From positions 124,001 through 188,000 of the forward strand of contig JBNMLH010000005.1 in assembly GCA_050875145.1 (NCBI GenBank): a stretch of DNA of 64,000 nucleotides. Reading direction: 5' to 3'. The DNA comes from CAG-411 sp050875145. Its GTDB lineage: Bacteria; Bacillota; Clostridia; Lachnospirales; Lachnospiraceae. Under the pieces are notes generated by a model. The model saw nothing but the letters and a program-made list of their open reading frames with translations. It ran no database searches and was not told the origin of the DNA. Both the position numbers and the translations under genes were made by a program. Below, one piece after another: positions 50,561-59,188 of the stretch (its first letter is position 1; every line of letters starts with the position of its first letter).

Positions 50561-50992
50561 ATGAAAAAATCAAGAAAAAAAATATATATGTTAATGCTAA
50601 TTTTAGTAGGAATGATTATGGTAGTTATAGTGTCCTATTGTCAAAGTAGGACATTAAAGAAAAACACTTCTTCAAACAGTGTATTTACAGAAGAGTATTT
50701 CGATGGTCTTGTGCAGATAGAGAGTTGGACTGGGGAACAAAAGACGGATGAAGTAGATAAGTTGCGGAAGTTTTGTACTATATTAGAAAATCTAAAAATA
50801 AAAGAGATTGAAACTGAAACTCAGTTAAATAAGTATGGTGGTTATTCTTATAAGTTGCGTTATAAGGGGAAAAAAGAAAAAATGATTTCAATCATAGGCA
50901 TAAACGATACGAGGACAATCATAAGTGTAGATAAGCATTATTATGAAACAGATAAAGCTATATTACCTGAGGTTGTAGACATATTTAGATAA
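50561..50992 (+). CDS. Membrane-anchored protein of unknown function
   Basis: The 143-residue product has a basic start, one membrane helix (about 9-27) and a soluble outside domain of about 110 residues with alternating beta-like strands (YSYKLRYKGKKEKMISIIG). A Cys at the end of the helix (VSYCQS) does not fit a lipobox well. AGAGGAAAAG precedes the ATG. No family was recognised. Confidence 0.6.
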   Translation: MKKSRKKIYMLMLILVGMIMVVIVSYCQSRTLKKNTSSNSVFTEEYFDGLVQIESWTGEQKTDEVDKLRKFCTILENLKIKEIETETQLNKYGGYSYKLRYKGKKEKMISIIGINDTRTIISVDKHYYETDKAILPEVVDIFR

Positions 50993-51002
50993 ACAGAAAT
51001 GC

Positions 51003-51128
51003 AGCAATTGGAAAATGGCGGATACGAGTTCTTGAACGAGGTGCGGAGTTAAGCCCCGTACCTCGTAAGGCACGTAGTGTTGCTTTTATATGAGTAAGTA
51101 GCAAAGCGGATTAGGAATAGCATTGACT
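51003..51128. repeat. Degraded relative of the 165-nt multi-hairpin element
   Basis: A hairpin (ACGAGGTGCGG with CCCCGTACCTCGT, about 51038-51070) is followed by TATGAGTAAGTAGCAAAGCG and GGATTAGGAATAGC. The latter part aligns with the 3' tail of the copies at 10667 and 48465. The outer AGCAA/TTGCT pairing could replace the usual closing stem. Confidence 0.5.
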
Positions 51129-51135
51129 TTATGCG

Positions 51136-51564
51136 TTAGATTCGGATTATTCCAGGTAAGTTTTGTTCTAAGAGGAAGGCATCCAGATCACAGACCTTTT
51201 TCTTTTTTGAGACAAAAAATATAATTGCACTATCCCTTTGATCTTTGGCATATAAGGGAGCGAAGCGTGCTACTTTTAATAAGACCTGAAGCTCATCAAG
51301 AGAAAGCATCATTCCCATACCCAGACAGATAAGAGAATCTCTGGAAGGTTTTCTTGTGCCATTAAAAAGTTGGTATCCATATGTGCGATCCAATTCAGCA
51401 CATTTAATTACATTTGCTTTTTTTAATTTCTTTTTTAGGAGGAGGTTTTCTAACCAGTCAGAAATAGCAATTTGTTGTAATTCCTGTTCATATGTACGAT
51501 AGTAGTTTTCGATAGAAATTCCGCTGGTTAAAATTTCAAGTAATTCTTGTGTTCTGGCTTTCAT
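51136..51564 (-). CDS. HTH-like regulatory protein divergent from a Ser/Thr kinase
   Basis: The product is 142 residues from the ATG at 51564, with AAAGGAGAA upstream; a longer frame to 51693 crosses the intergenic region. The segment with VIKCAELDRTYGYQLFNG and RKPSRDSLICLGMGMMLSLDELQ resembles an XRE-type helix-turn-helix with an unusually long preceding helix. The tail ends LLEQNLPGI. The divergent neighbour is a protein kinase gene 160 bp away, and a functional pair is likely. No specific function is established. Confidence 0.6.
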   Translation of the reverse strand: MKARTQELLEILTSGISIENYYRTYEQELQQIAISDWLENLLLKKKLKKANVIKCAELDRTYGYQLFNGTRKPSRDSLICLGMGMMLSLDELQVLLKVARFAPLYAKDQRDSAIIFFVSKKKKVCDLDAFLLEQNLPGIIRI

Positions 51565-51724
51565 AAGTGATATTTTCTCCTTTGCTTTAATTATATGAAT
51601 AGGTAATTGCGAAATTCTCAATAAACTGTATTTTGTTTGTATAATTGTAAAAAATGTAAATTTATTGTACCATATATTATGAAAATAATACAATTGTTTC
51701 GTGTAAAAGAAGGAGAAAGAAAAT

Positions 51725-52810
51725 ATGTCACATATAGAGGAGTATTTAAAGGAAAAATATAAAAGTTTGTTGCCTTTAGATAAAAAAGTACCTCACAGAA
51801 CTTTTTTGGTTTATAATACATGGACCAGTGAAGTAATGGTGGAAAAACGGGTAGAAAAAAGTAAAAAGATTATTTATCAGAAATTACAACAAGTATGTTC
51901 GCCCCATTTAGCACAGATAGAAGAAATTGTTGAATTGGACAAGGAGTGTCGCATTTTTGAAGTATATATTAGTGGAGAAAGTTTAAAGACAAAGTTGGAA
52001 CGGGGAGCTTTACCTCCAAAAGAAGTAAGAAAATATAGTTGCATGTTGTTGGATTTGCTAAAGGAATTGCAAAAGAAAAATATAGTACATAAAGATATCA
52101 ACCCTTCTAATATTATTATATCTGCGGATGGGGTTTTAAAATTGATTGATTTTGGTATTGCGCGGTCTTATCAACAGGAAAAAACAGCAGATACAGTTAT
52201 TATGGGAACTGTGGGATATGCAGCACCGGAACAATTTGGGTTTAGTCAGACCAATGAAAGAACAGATATGTACGCATTGGGAATTTTGATCAATGTAATG
52301 CTCACGGGGAAAATGCCAACAGAGTATTTAGTAGAATTAGAGCCTTTTCGTGGCATTGTGATGACCTGTACGCAGATTGATTATCGAAATCGTTTTGATT
52401 CTTATGCTCAAATAAAGGAACTGTTGCTGGAGGAGACGCAAAATAAAAATTCTAATGTCACTTTGGATGATAAAAAAAGGCATAGCATTCGGAAAATACC
52501 TGGATTTCGTTCCGGAGTATGGTGGAAGGAAATTTTGGCAGCACTTGGTTATTTTTATGGGGTGCTTATTTTATTTATAATGGATTTTTCCTATCTGGAA
52601 TTACCTACTCTTCAAGAAAAGGTACAGGGGGTTTTGTTTGGAACTATGGCTATTATAGTTCCGTATTTTTGTATGATAGATCCGTTTTCATGGTTTCGTA
52701 ATTGGTTCAATGAATGTGAAAAATGGGAGCGTTATTTTATACAGGGATGCATTGCAATGGTCTTTTTTATAGTAGGAATATATTTTGCACCTCAATTGTC
52801 TCAACAATAA
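51725..52810 (+). CDS. Hanks-type Ser/Thr protein kinase with C-terminal membrane helices
   Basis: The product is 361 residues. The kinase domain spans about 20-240, with a weak Gly-rich loop, a candidate ATP Lys at about 41, catalytic HKDINPSN (Asp124), DFG (Asp142) and APEQ. Three hydrophobic helices follow (about 272-292, 298-320, 335-355). There are no PASTA repeats, so it is not the usual PrkC/Stk1 cell-wall kinase. AGAAGGAGAAAG precedes the ATG. Its divergent HTH-like neighbour may be substrate or partner. Confidence 0.85.
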   Translation: MSHIEEYLKEKYKSLLPLDKKVPHRTFLVYNTWTSEVMVEKRVEKSKKIIYQKLQQVCSPHLAQIEEIVELDKECRIFEVYISGESLKTKLERGALPPKEVRKYSCMLLDLLKELQKKNIVHKDINPSNIIISADGVLKLIDFGIARSYQQEKTADTVIMGTVGYAAPEQFGFSQTNERTDMYALGILINVMLTGKMPTEYLVELEPFRGIVMTCTQIDYRNRFDSYAQIKELLLEETQNKNSNVTLDDKKRHSIRKIPGFRSGVWWKEILAALGYFYGVLILFIMDFSYLELPTLQEKVQGVLFGTMAIIVPYFCMIDPFSWFRNWFNECEKWERYFIQGCIAMVFFIVGIYFAPQLSQQ

Positions 52811-52900
52811 CACTATGGTAGTTTGAGCAAAAGCAAACAGCAGCCAGCGTTCATGAGTAAGTAAAGTGGATTGGGAATGTCTGTTTTACCATTTTGTATG
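52805..52900. repeat. Second degraded relative of the multi-hairpin element
   Basis: AACACTATG near 52809 recalls the closing stem. TCATGAGTAAGTAAAGTGGATT at 52850-52872 matches the tail of the 165-nt element with gaps. The hairpins between are largely lost. Confidence 0.35.
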
Positions 52901-52996
52901 CAGACAGCATACCATTATAGAAAAAGTTTCCTTTATACTGAATAGTAGTAGTTTTCAATACAGTAAAAACTTACGAAAAACAGAGGAGGAAAAAAT

Positions 52997-53596
52997 ATGA
53001 AAAAACCAATTTGGAAACGCTGGTGGTTTTGGGCAATTATTGTTGTGGTTGTCCTGTGTATTGTTGCAGGTGGTTCAGATTCGTCAGATGAGGGTGCAAA
53101 GAAAGTAGAAGAAAACAAAGTAGAACAGACTGACACAAGTAAAACAGAAACAACAAAGAAGGATGCGAAAGAGGAGAAAAAAGACAGCCAAAAGAAGGAA
53201 GAAGAATTTTTTGTTGGAGATAAGGTGAAATTGGGCGAGTATGCAATAAAAGTAACGAAAGTTTCTTATTCAAATGGAACCCAATATGACAAACCGAAAA
53301 GTGGAAAGGTATTTGTAACGGTAATGGTTGCTATTTTCAATAATGGCGATAGTCAGATTAGCTATAATCCTTATGATTTTTCTTTACAAAATAGCAATGG
53401 GGAGGTAAGTGATATTACATTTACAGCCATAGATCAGGATACGGCTTTAAATTCCGGAGAGTTGGTTGCTGGTGGGACAGTAAAAGGTTCTCTGACATTT
53501 GAGGCACCTAAAAAGGACAAAAAATTAGTATTACGATATCAGCCTAATTTTTGGAGTGATAAAGAGATTCAAATTCATTTGAATAAAGAAAAATAG
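52997..53596 (+). CDS. DUF4352 membrane-anchored protein
   Basis: The 199-residue product has one N-terminal helix (WWFWAIIVVVVLCIVAGG), a Lys/Glu/Thr-rich linker (about 30-75) and a C-terminal immunoglobulin-like DUF4352 domain (about 80-195; GKVFVTVMVAIFNNGD, GTVKGSLTFEAPK). Such domains are often extracytoplasmic and of unknown ligand. AGGAGGAAAAA precedes the ATG. Confidence 0.8.
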   Translation: MKKPIWKRWWFWAIIVVVVLCIVAGGSDSSDEGAKKVEENKVEQTDTSKTETTKKDAKEEKKDSQKKEEEFFVGDKVKLGEYAIKVTKVSYSNGTQYDKPKSGKVFVTVMVAIFNNGDSQISYNPYDFSLQNSNGEVSDITFTAIDQDTALNSGELVAGGTVKGSLTFEAPKKDKKLVLRYQPNFWSDKEIQIHLNKEK

Positions 53597-53658
53597 TAGA
53601 TTCAAGTGGTTGAAAGAAAAATAGAAAAGTGCGTCTTATAGAAACTTTTGATTATATG

Positions 53659-53687
53659 TTGAAAAAAATAAATAATCTTGCTACAAT
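53659..53687 (+). promoter_or_regulatory. Promoter of the thiamine operon
   Basis: TTGAAA and TACAAT are separated by 17 bp, placing transcription start just before the TPP riboswitch. Confidence 0.7.
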
Positions 53688-53698
53688 AAAAAAGGAAA

Positions 53699-53778
53699 AT
53701 ATGCAGGGGAACTAAGTGTTGAGAAGGCATTGCCTGACCCTTTGAACCTGTCGGTTAATACCGTGGTAGGGAGCATAA
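53699..53778 (+). ncRNA. TPP (THI-box) riboswitch
   Basis: The conserved thi-box core ACCCTTTGAACCTG (53737-53750), the 5' GGGGA with TGAGA, and the 3' GTGGTAGGGA are all present and in order. A terminator hairpin follows at 53828-53863, so regulation is probably by transcription attenuation in response to thiamine diphosphate. Confidence 0.95.
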
Positions 53779-53827
53779 AATAGTATGATAGATTTGTTTA
53801 TCGGATAAATACTTTGCAGGAAAGGAA

Positions 53828-53863
53828 AAGAATCAACACGTTTTGGTGTTGATTCTTTTTTTG
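53828..53863 (+). terminator. Expression-platform terminator of the TPP riboswitch
   Basis: A perfect 12-bp stem (53828-53839 with 53846-53857) is followed by a run of T. It lies 50 nt after the aptamer and about 220 nt before thiC. The stretch between 53864 and 54083 holds no gene. Confidence 0.9.
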
Positions 53864-54083
53864 CTCTAAAGGAAAATACGTCCGATAGAGAAAAACGCTT
53901 TGCGGCAAATGTACACACATATTTTGCTTAACAAGGTACGAGTTTTAGTAAAATAGCGCACAGAGTAGATGTGTAGGGAAGATAGTGGAAAAAGCATACA
54001 ACTGAGCTTGCGCTGCTATTGTAGTTATACATAGAAAGATAAAGTTTTGAAAACATTATAATATAGAAAGGTTGGTAGATAAA

Positions 54084-55388
54084 ATGTATACAACACAGAT
54101 GGACGCTGCCAGAAAAGGCATTGTTACAAAAGAGATGAAAGTGGTTGCGGAAAAAGAAAACATGGATGTAGAAGAACTGAGAAAATATATGGCAGAAGGA
54201 AAAGTTATTATTCCTTGCAATAAAAAGCATACAGCCATAGACCCTAATGGGATTGGTTCTATGTTGAAAACCAAAATTAATGTAAATTTAGGAATTTCCA
54301 GAGATTGCATTGATATGGACATGGAATTAGCGAAGGTACAGAGTGCAGTGGATATGGGAGCCGAGGCAATCATGGATTTAAGCTCTTATGGGGATACCAG
54401 AACTTTTCGAAGAAAAATTGCTACAGAATGTAGTGCAATTTTGGGAACAGTGCCTATCTATGATGCGGTTGTGTATTATCATAAGGCATTAAAAGAGATT
54501 ACTGCACAGGAATGGTTAGATATTGTACGAATGCATGCAGAAGATGGCGTGGATTTTATGACCATTCATTGTGGATTGAATAGAGAAACTGCAAAGCGTT
54601 TTAAGAAAAATAAACGTCTTATGAATATTGTTTCCAGAGGTGGTTCTATTATGTTTGCGTGGATGGAGATGACAGGAGAGGAAAATCCATTTTATGAGCA
54701 TTATGATGAAATTTTGGATATCTGCCGAGAATATGATATTACAATGAGTTTGGGAGATGCCTGTCGTCCGGGATGTATAGCAGATGCTACGGATACAGCG
54801 CAAATTGAGGAATTGATTGTTTTAGGAGAACTTACGAAACGTGCATGGGAAAAAGATGTACAGGTTATGATTGAAGGGCCGGGACATATGCCATTAAATC
54901 AGATTGAGGCAAATATGACAATACAGAAAACCTTGTGTCATGGTGCACCTTTTTATGTATTAGGACCGTTAGTTACTGATGTAGCACCAGGATATGACCA
55001 TATTACATCTGCAATTGGTGGGGCAATTGCTGCTACATATGGGGCGTCTTTCTTGTGTTATGTTACACCTGCAGAACATTTGCGATTACCAGATTTGCAG
55101 GATGTAAAAGAGGGAATTATAGCGGCAAAGATTGCGGCACATGCAGCAGATATAGCCAAAGGCGTAAAAGGAGCAGCAGATTGGGATTATGCTATGAGTG
55201 CAGCACGAAAGAAATTGGATTGGGAAGAGATGTTTGACTTGTCTATGGACCCAGAAAAAGCCAGACGATATCGTGCGGAAGCTGCACCGGAAAAAGAGGA
55301 TACTTGTAGTATGTGTGGAAACTTTTGTGCAGTAAAGAATATGAACCGAATTTTGGACGGGGAAATTGTAAGTATATTTGATGAATAA
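54084..55388 (+). CDS. thiC: Phosphomethylpyrimidine synthase ThiC
   Basis: The product is 434 residues; I choose the ATG at 54084, although an in-frame TTG at 54072 is next to AAAGG. This radical-SAM enzyme turns aminoimidazole ribotide into HMP phosphate. The C-terminal 4Fe-4S motif reads CSMCGNFC (C-x2-C-x3-C), one residue shorter in the last gap than the C-x2-C-x4-C of the E. coli enzyme. Other core motifs (GDACRPGC, EGPGHMPLNQ, LGPLVTDVAPGYDHI) are intact. It is the first gene under the TPP riboswitch. Confidence 0.95.
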   Translation: MYTTQMDAARKGIVTKEMKVVAEKENMDVEELRKYMAEGKVIIPCNKKHTAIDPNGIGSMLKTKINVNLGISRDCIDMDMELAKVQSAVDMGAEAIMDLSSYGDTRTFRRKIATECSAILGTVPIYDAVVYYHKALKEITAQEWLDIVRMHAEDGVDFMTIHCGLNRETAKRFKKNKRLMNIVSRGGSIMFAWMEMTGEENPFYEHYDEILDICREYDITMSLGDACRPGCIADATDTAQIEELIVLGELTKRAWEKDVQVMIEGPGHMPLNQIEANMTIQKTLCHGAPFYVLGPLVTDVAPGYDHITSAIGGAIAATYGASFLCYVTPAEHLRLPDLQDVKEGIIAAKIAAHAADIAKGVKGAADWDYAMSAARKKLDWEEMFDLSMDPEKARRYRAEAAPEKEDTCSMCGNFCAVKNMNRILDGEIVSIFDE

Positions 55389-55410
55389 TAAGGACATAGC
55401 AATGTGGAAG

Positions 55411-55444
55411 TAACAGTTCAGCCGGGCAGAAAGGAAATACTATG
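55411..55444 (+). repeat. Direct repeat copy 1, before thiE
   Basis: TAACAGTTCAGCCGGGCAGAAAGGAAATAC just before the thiE ATG recurs nearly exactly before thiD (56077-56110). It carries the AAAGGAAA ribosome site. Confidence 0.75.
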
Positions 55445-56116
55445 AAAAAGATAGATTATAGCCTGTATCTTTGTACGGAACGAAGCTATTTACAACACAC
55501 CACTCTGCCAGATGCAGTGGAACAGGCAATTTTAGGTGGTTGTACCATGGTACAGCTTCGGGAGAAGGATTGTAGTACAAGAGCTTTTTATAATTTGGCG
55601 AAAGAGTTAAAAGTGGTTACCGATCAATATCAGGTGCCACTTCTTATCAATGATCGCTTGGATATTGCTTTGGCAGTAGATGCGGCAGGTGTTCATCTTG
55701 GACAATCGGATTTACCAGTAGCACAGGCACGTCGCATTTTAGGACCTGAAAAGATGATAGGAGCTACGGCAAAGACTGTAGAGCAGGCAAGACAGGCACA
55801 AAAAGAGGGGGCCAATTATTTAGGAGTAGGAGCAATCTACCCTTCGCCTACCAAAAAGGATGCCAAAGGAATCACGCAGGAAGAATTATGTACTATACGA
55901 CAGAGTGTGGGTATTCCTGTTGTGGCAATTGGAGGCATTACGGCAGACCGATTAAAAGAAGTAAAATCCTGTGGAGTAGATGGAGTTGCAGTGATTTCTG
56001 CTATATTGGCTTCGCAGGATATAAGAAGGGCAGCAGAAGAACTTAAAGCTATATGGGGGCAAAATATCATTGACGATAACAGTTCAGTTGAGCAGAAAGG
56101 AAATACAATGCAATGA
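55442..56116 (+). CDS. thiE: Thiamine-phosphate synthase
   Basis: This 224-residue TIM-barrel enzyme joins HMP diphosphate and thiazole phosphate to thiamine phosphate. Motifs: QLREKD, LLINDRLDIAL, GVHLGQSDLP, the phosphate-binding VGAIYPSPTKKDAKG, and VAIGGIT followed by GVAVISAI. The last 13 residues are encoded by the second copy of a short direct repeat, so the C-terminal tail may be a by-product of that duplication. It overlaps thiD by four bases. Confidence 0.94.
   Translation: MKKIDYSLYLCTERSYLQHTTLPDAVEQAILGGCTMVQLREKDCSTRAFYNLAKELKVVTDQYQVPLLINDRLDIALAVDAAGVHLGQSDLPVAQARRILGPEKMIGATAKTVEQARQAQKEGANYLGVGAIYPSPTKKDAKGITQEELCTIRQSVGIPVVAIGGITADRLKEVKSCGVDGVAVISAILASQDIRRAAEELKAIWGQNIIDDNSSVEQKGNTMQ
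56077..56110 (+). repeat. Direct repeat copy 2, at the thiE/thiD junction
   Basis: TAACAGTTCAGTTGAGCAGAAAGGAAATACAATG closely repeats 55411-55444. It encodes the end of ThiE and supplies the ribosome site for thiD. Confidence 0.75.
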
Positions 56117-56913
56117 AAAAGGTGTTATCAATTGCCGGAAGTGATTGCAGCGGTGGCGCAGGGATTCAGGCAGATTTAAAAACAATGACTATGCATGGAG
56201 TCTATGGAATGAGTGTGATTACAGCACTTACAGCACAAAATACAATGGGCGTAACAGATGTAATGCTGGTAAGTGGACCGTTTTTAAAGAAACAATTAGA
56301 GGCGGTTTTCTCGGATATTGTTCCAGATGCCATAAAAATTGGAATGCTTGGAAATAAAGAAATAATTGAGGCATTAGCTGATTTTTTTGAAGAACATAGT
56401 GAACTTATCAAAAAGATACCGATTGTATTAGATCCTGTCATGGTATCTACCAGTGGACATATGTTGATGGAAGCAGATGCAGTGGAAGTTTTGAAGAAAA
56501 AATTATTTCCTTGGAGTACATTGATTACGCCGAATTTACCTGAGACCAATGTATTGACAGAGGAAAAAATTGAAACACTTGCACAGATGAAACAGGCAGC
56601 GGCTTCCCTTTCAGAACAATATGCTATTTCCGTTCTAGTAAAAGGCGGGCATTGCTCGGATGGTGCCAGTGATATTTTATACGAGAAAGATAAAAAGTGC
56701 AGTACGTTTTCGGGAGAAATACTGACAAATCCGAATAAGCATGGAACTGGTTGTACGCTATCATCTGCAATTGCCTGTAATTTAGCGAAAGGATATACGT
56801 TGCAGGAAAGTTGCCAACAGGCGAAAAGATATGTAGAGGATGCAATTCGTGCAAATCTGGATTTGGGAAAGGGAAGTGGACCTCTTAATCATATGATAAA
56901 AATGCAATATTAG
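56113..56913 (+). CDS. thiD: Hydroxymethylpyrimidine/phosphomethylpyrimidine kinase
   Basis: This 266-residue ribokinase-like enzyme phosphorylates HMP and HMP-P. It begins with IAGSDCSGGAGIQADLKTM, has VLDPVMVSTSG and the C-terminal catalytic HGTGCTLSSAIACN. With thiC and thiE it makes the pyrimidine branch and the coupling step. Thiazole genes are not in this operon, so thiazole must come from elsewhere or from salvage. A terminator follows. Confidence 0.95.
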   Translation: MKKVLSIAGSDCSGGAGIQADLKTMTMHGVYGMSVITALTAQNTMGVTDVMLVSGPFLKKQLEAVFSDIVPDAIKIGMLGNKEIIEALADFFEEHSELIKKIPIVLDPVMVSTSGHMLMEADAVEVLKKKLFPWSTLITPNLPETNVLTEEKIETLAQMKQAAASLSEQYAISVLVKGGHCSDGASDILYEKDKKCSTFSGEILTNPNKHGTGCTLSSAIACNLAKGYTLQESCQQAKRYVEDAIRANLDLGKGSGPLNHMIKMQY

Positions 56914-56918
56914 AGACA

Positions 56919-56985
56919 AAAAACAGAATGTTACCATCTACATAAAGAGAAGAAACTTTTGTAGATAGGGAAACATTCTGTTTTT
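56919..56985 (+). terminator. Terminator after thiD
   Basis: A long interrupted stem (AAAACAGAATGTT with AACATTCTGTTTT, inner ATCTAC/GTAGAT) is followed by TTTTT. It could also face the convergent mecA transcript. Confidence 0.8.
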
Positions 56986-57105
56986 ATATAAGAAACTTTA
57001 TTCTTAAAATCAAAAATAGTCCGTCAAGTGATGCCGTTTGCAGAGAAGTGGCTAGTTGCTTTATCATACTGCAAATGTGCTAATGCTTTACAAAAACTTT
57101 CGTCC

Positions 57106-57897
57106 TTACAAATTTTCTAAAATGTGTAATGCATCTGCCTTGGCAATCAATTTATAATGTTCTTGAAAATAAGCCATGGTAGCATAAGTATTGCGTTCCA
57201 GCTTGCCAAATTCACAAGTGAGATTACAAATTCGATTAAATTCTTCCATTCCGTGAGAGTCTTTGCTCATGATTAAATAATAAATTTCATTTTCTGTATC
57301 CTTGTATAGGGAATTTGCTCCCTTGTATAGTCCGTTTAATTCCTGCGCTAAAGAAATAACCTCATCTAAAGATTCAAATGAAAAAATACGAATGGTATTA
57401 ACTGGTTGCCCGGTATCCTTCTTAGGAGCCTGTTTTTGTGGAAGAACATTGCCTGGCGCAATTGCATTTGAAAGAGGAATAAAATCCTTTTCTGCTTCTG
57501 TATCATTGTTTTCTACATCTATTACATCAGAAAAGTCTGCCTCACCATCTGATAAAACCGGAAAATCTAGTACGTCATCTTCTTCCAAGTCGAAGGTATC
57601 CATATCGCTATCAGAGGAAAAATTGGAAAAGCGTGTATCCAGTTCATCTGGGTCCTCTACTTTTGTAATGATTAGTACAAGACTTTCGGAGGAAAGTGGG
57701 ATCGCTTCAATCATTAATGGAATATCCTCTGCTTCAAAACCAAGTTCATAAGATGCCTGCTGCATCATGTCACGGAATAGTTCTTTTGCCTTTTCTGTAC
57801 CATATGCAAGTTCACTAATTTTTAACTCTCGATCCAGCAAGTCTTCTTTATTTAAGGTACAACGGATTTGATTATCATTGATTCGTTCTAGTTTCAT
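57106..57897 (-). CDS. mecA: Adaptor protein MecA
   Basis: The product is 263 residues from the ATG at 57897, with AAGGAAGGAG upstream; the longer frame to 57987 is not supported. The N-terminal substrate-binding region starts MKLERINDNQIRCTLNKEDL. An acidic linker (about 125-180) leads to the C-terminal ClpC-binding domain (IRIFSFESLDEVISLAQEL, LYKDTENEIYYLIMSK). MecA delivers substrates to ClpC/ClpP. The long Asp/Glu linker is typical. Confidence 0.9.
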   Translation of the reverse strand: MKLERINDNQIRCTLNKEDLLDRELKISELAYGTEKAKELFRDMMQQASYELGFEAEDIPLMIEAIPLSSESLVLIITKVEDPDELDTRFSNFSSDSDMDTFDLEEDDVLDFPVLSDGEADFSDVIDVENNDTEAEKDFIPLSNAIAPGNVLPQKQAPKKDTGQPVNTIRIFSFESLDEVISLAQELNGLYKGANSLYKDTENEIYYLIMSKDSHGMEEFNRICNLTCEFGKLERNTYATMAYFQEHYKLIAKADALHILENL

Positions 57898-57987
57898 AAA
57901 AATCAACTCCTTCCTTTTTCTCAGTATAGAATATCTATCGATTAAAGTCAATAATAGGATACCCGGGGCGGCAAGTATCATTGGCAC

Positions 57988-59188
57988 TTTTTTTAAAACA
58001 TCTGCTTCTCCGTCTATTGTTTACATTATCTTGCATGTTATGAAGGTTCTGCTATTTATGATAATTATATAGAATATTATGAAGATATTGAAAATGTAAA
58101 TGTAGAACTTATGAAATAAAACAAAACATAGAAACGAAAAGTTTTTGAAAGATATGTTTCAATCCTTTTGTAAATATGTGAGGCTTGACTAAATGACATT
58201 TCCCCCTGAATCGTGATAAAATAAGGAAATAGGTATGGTGTGACATTTTAGTCTATAGAAAAGAAAGGATATTTTGGAGGAAAATTTGTTTGATTTGTGC
58301 ATTGCAATGTATTTGAAAATCCACTAGAATAATGCTTGTGATAACACAGGAGACTGTGTAGGGGAAGGTTGAAGAAAGTGAAAATTGCAACGCAACCCCA
58401 TACTACGATCTACATTATTCTGATTGTTTCTATTTTATCTTAAACTGTTTTGCAGAAAACAGTATTCTACACGGAATCGTGATATTCAATTCCATTATAA
58501 AAAGAACGAAAAAGAACAGAAAAATGACAGAAGCTGTGTTAAAGCAATCAATGAAAATAGATGTTGCGATAGGGCATACATCTATACGAAGAAAAGCACA
58601 GATAAAGTGGTACAACCAACATATGGAAAAGCAGAAATTGAAATAAGAATAAGAGATAGGTCTGTTATACGGGCGTTACGATAAATAAAAACATTTATCG
58701 ATTGTGTACCCTTTATTTGTAGGGGAGGAGGAATGGAGAACAGAAACAAAAATGTAAAAGGATACTGAAGGAATTTATGTACCAGTACAGTGCATAATCC
58801 AAAACCAATCCAAATGAAATGGTATGTCTGTTTTACAGATAACCATGATAGAAAATATTTTAGATTGTACTAAATTTTGGTAAATCGTTCAGTAATTTAT
58901 TTATGCGGGGAAACCTAAGAAAGTTTCGCTCGCTGGCAGTTGTGTTTACACTGCTTACATTGCGATGTAATAGTCGCACACTACAAAAAAGTTATAAAAA
59001 AATATTAAGAAAGGACCAAGCATCCCAAACTGTTGTTGAAAAGTCAAAAGAATCCGAAAAAGTGCGGTGTCTTTTGACTTTTTATCTATTACTGGATATA
59101 ATGAGACTGGTAGATAGGCTATATTTTATAGGCATAATTATTTACGCAAAAGAGTAAAGATAGGACTGGATGAACAGGAGGGAGAAAA
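57988..59188. other. Gene-poor region of 1.2 kb with a coding remnant and RNA-like structures
   Basis: No credible full gene is present. Bases 57997-58119 hold an open tail (YLACYEGSAIYDNYIEYYED, then more, ending at TAA 58117-58119) that looks protein-like but has no start. Around 58345-58400 are small hairpins (ACACA/TGTGT, GGGG/CCCC). A tiny frame at 58732 has GGGGAGGAGG but encodes only 11 residues. From 58860 to 59085 there is a leader-like region ending in a terminator. Confidence 0.5.
59039..59085 (+). terminator. Terminator or attenuator upstream of the GH18 gene
   Basis: AAAAGTCAAAAGA pairs with TCTTTTGACTTTT (13 bp), with inner pairs and a T-rich end. It lies about 100 bp before the GH18 start and may act as an attenuator in its leader. 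Confidence 0.65.

Noticed and set aside
58424..59157. Short plus-strand frames in the gap before the GH18 gene
   Set aside because: They have no family resemblance, no well-placed ribosome sites and biased composition. The second one contains a terminator hairpin.
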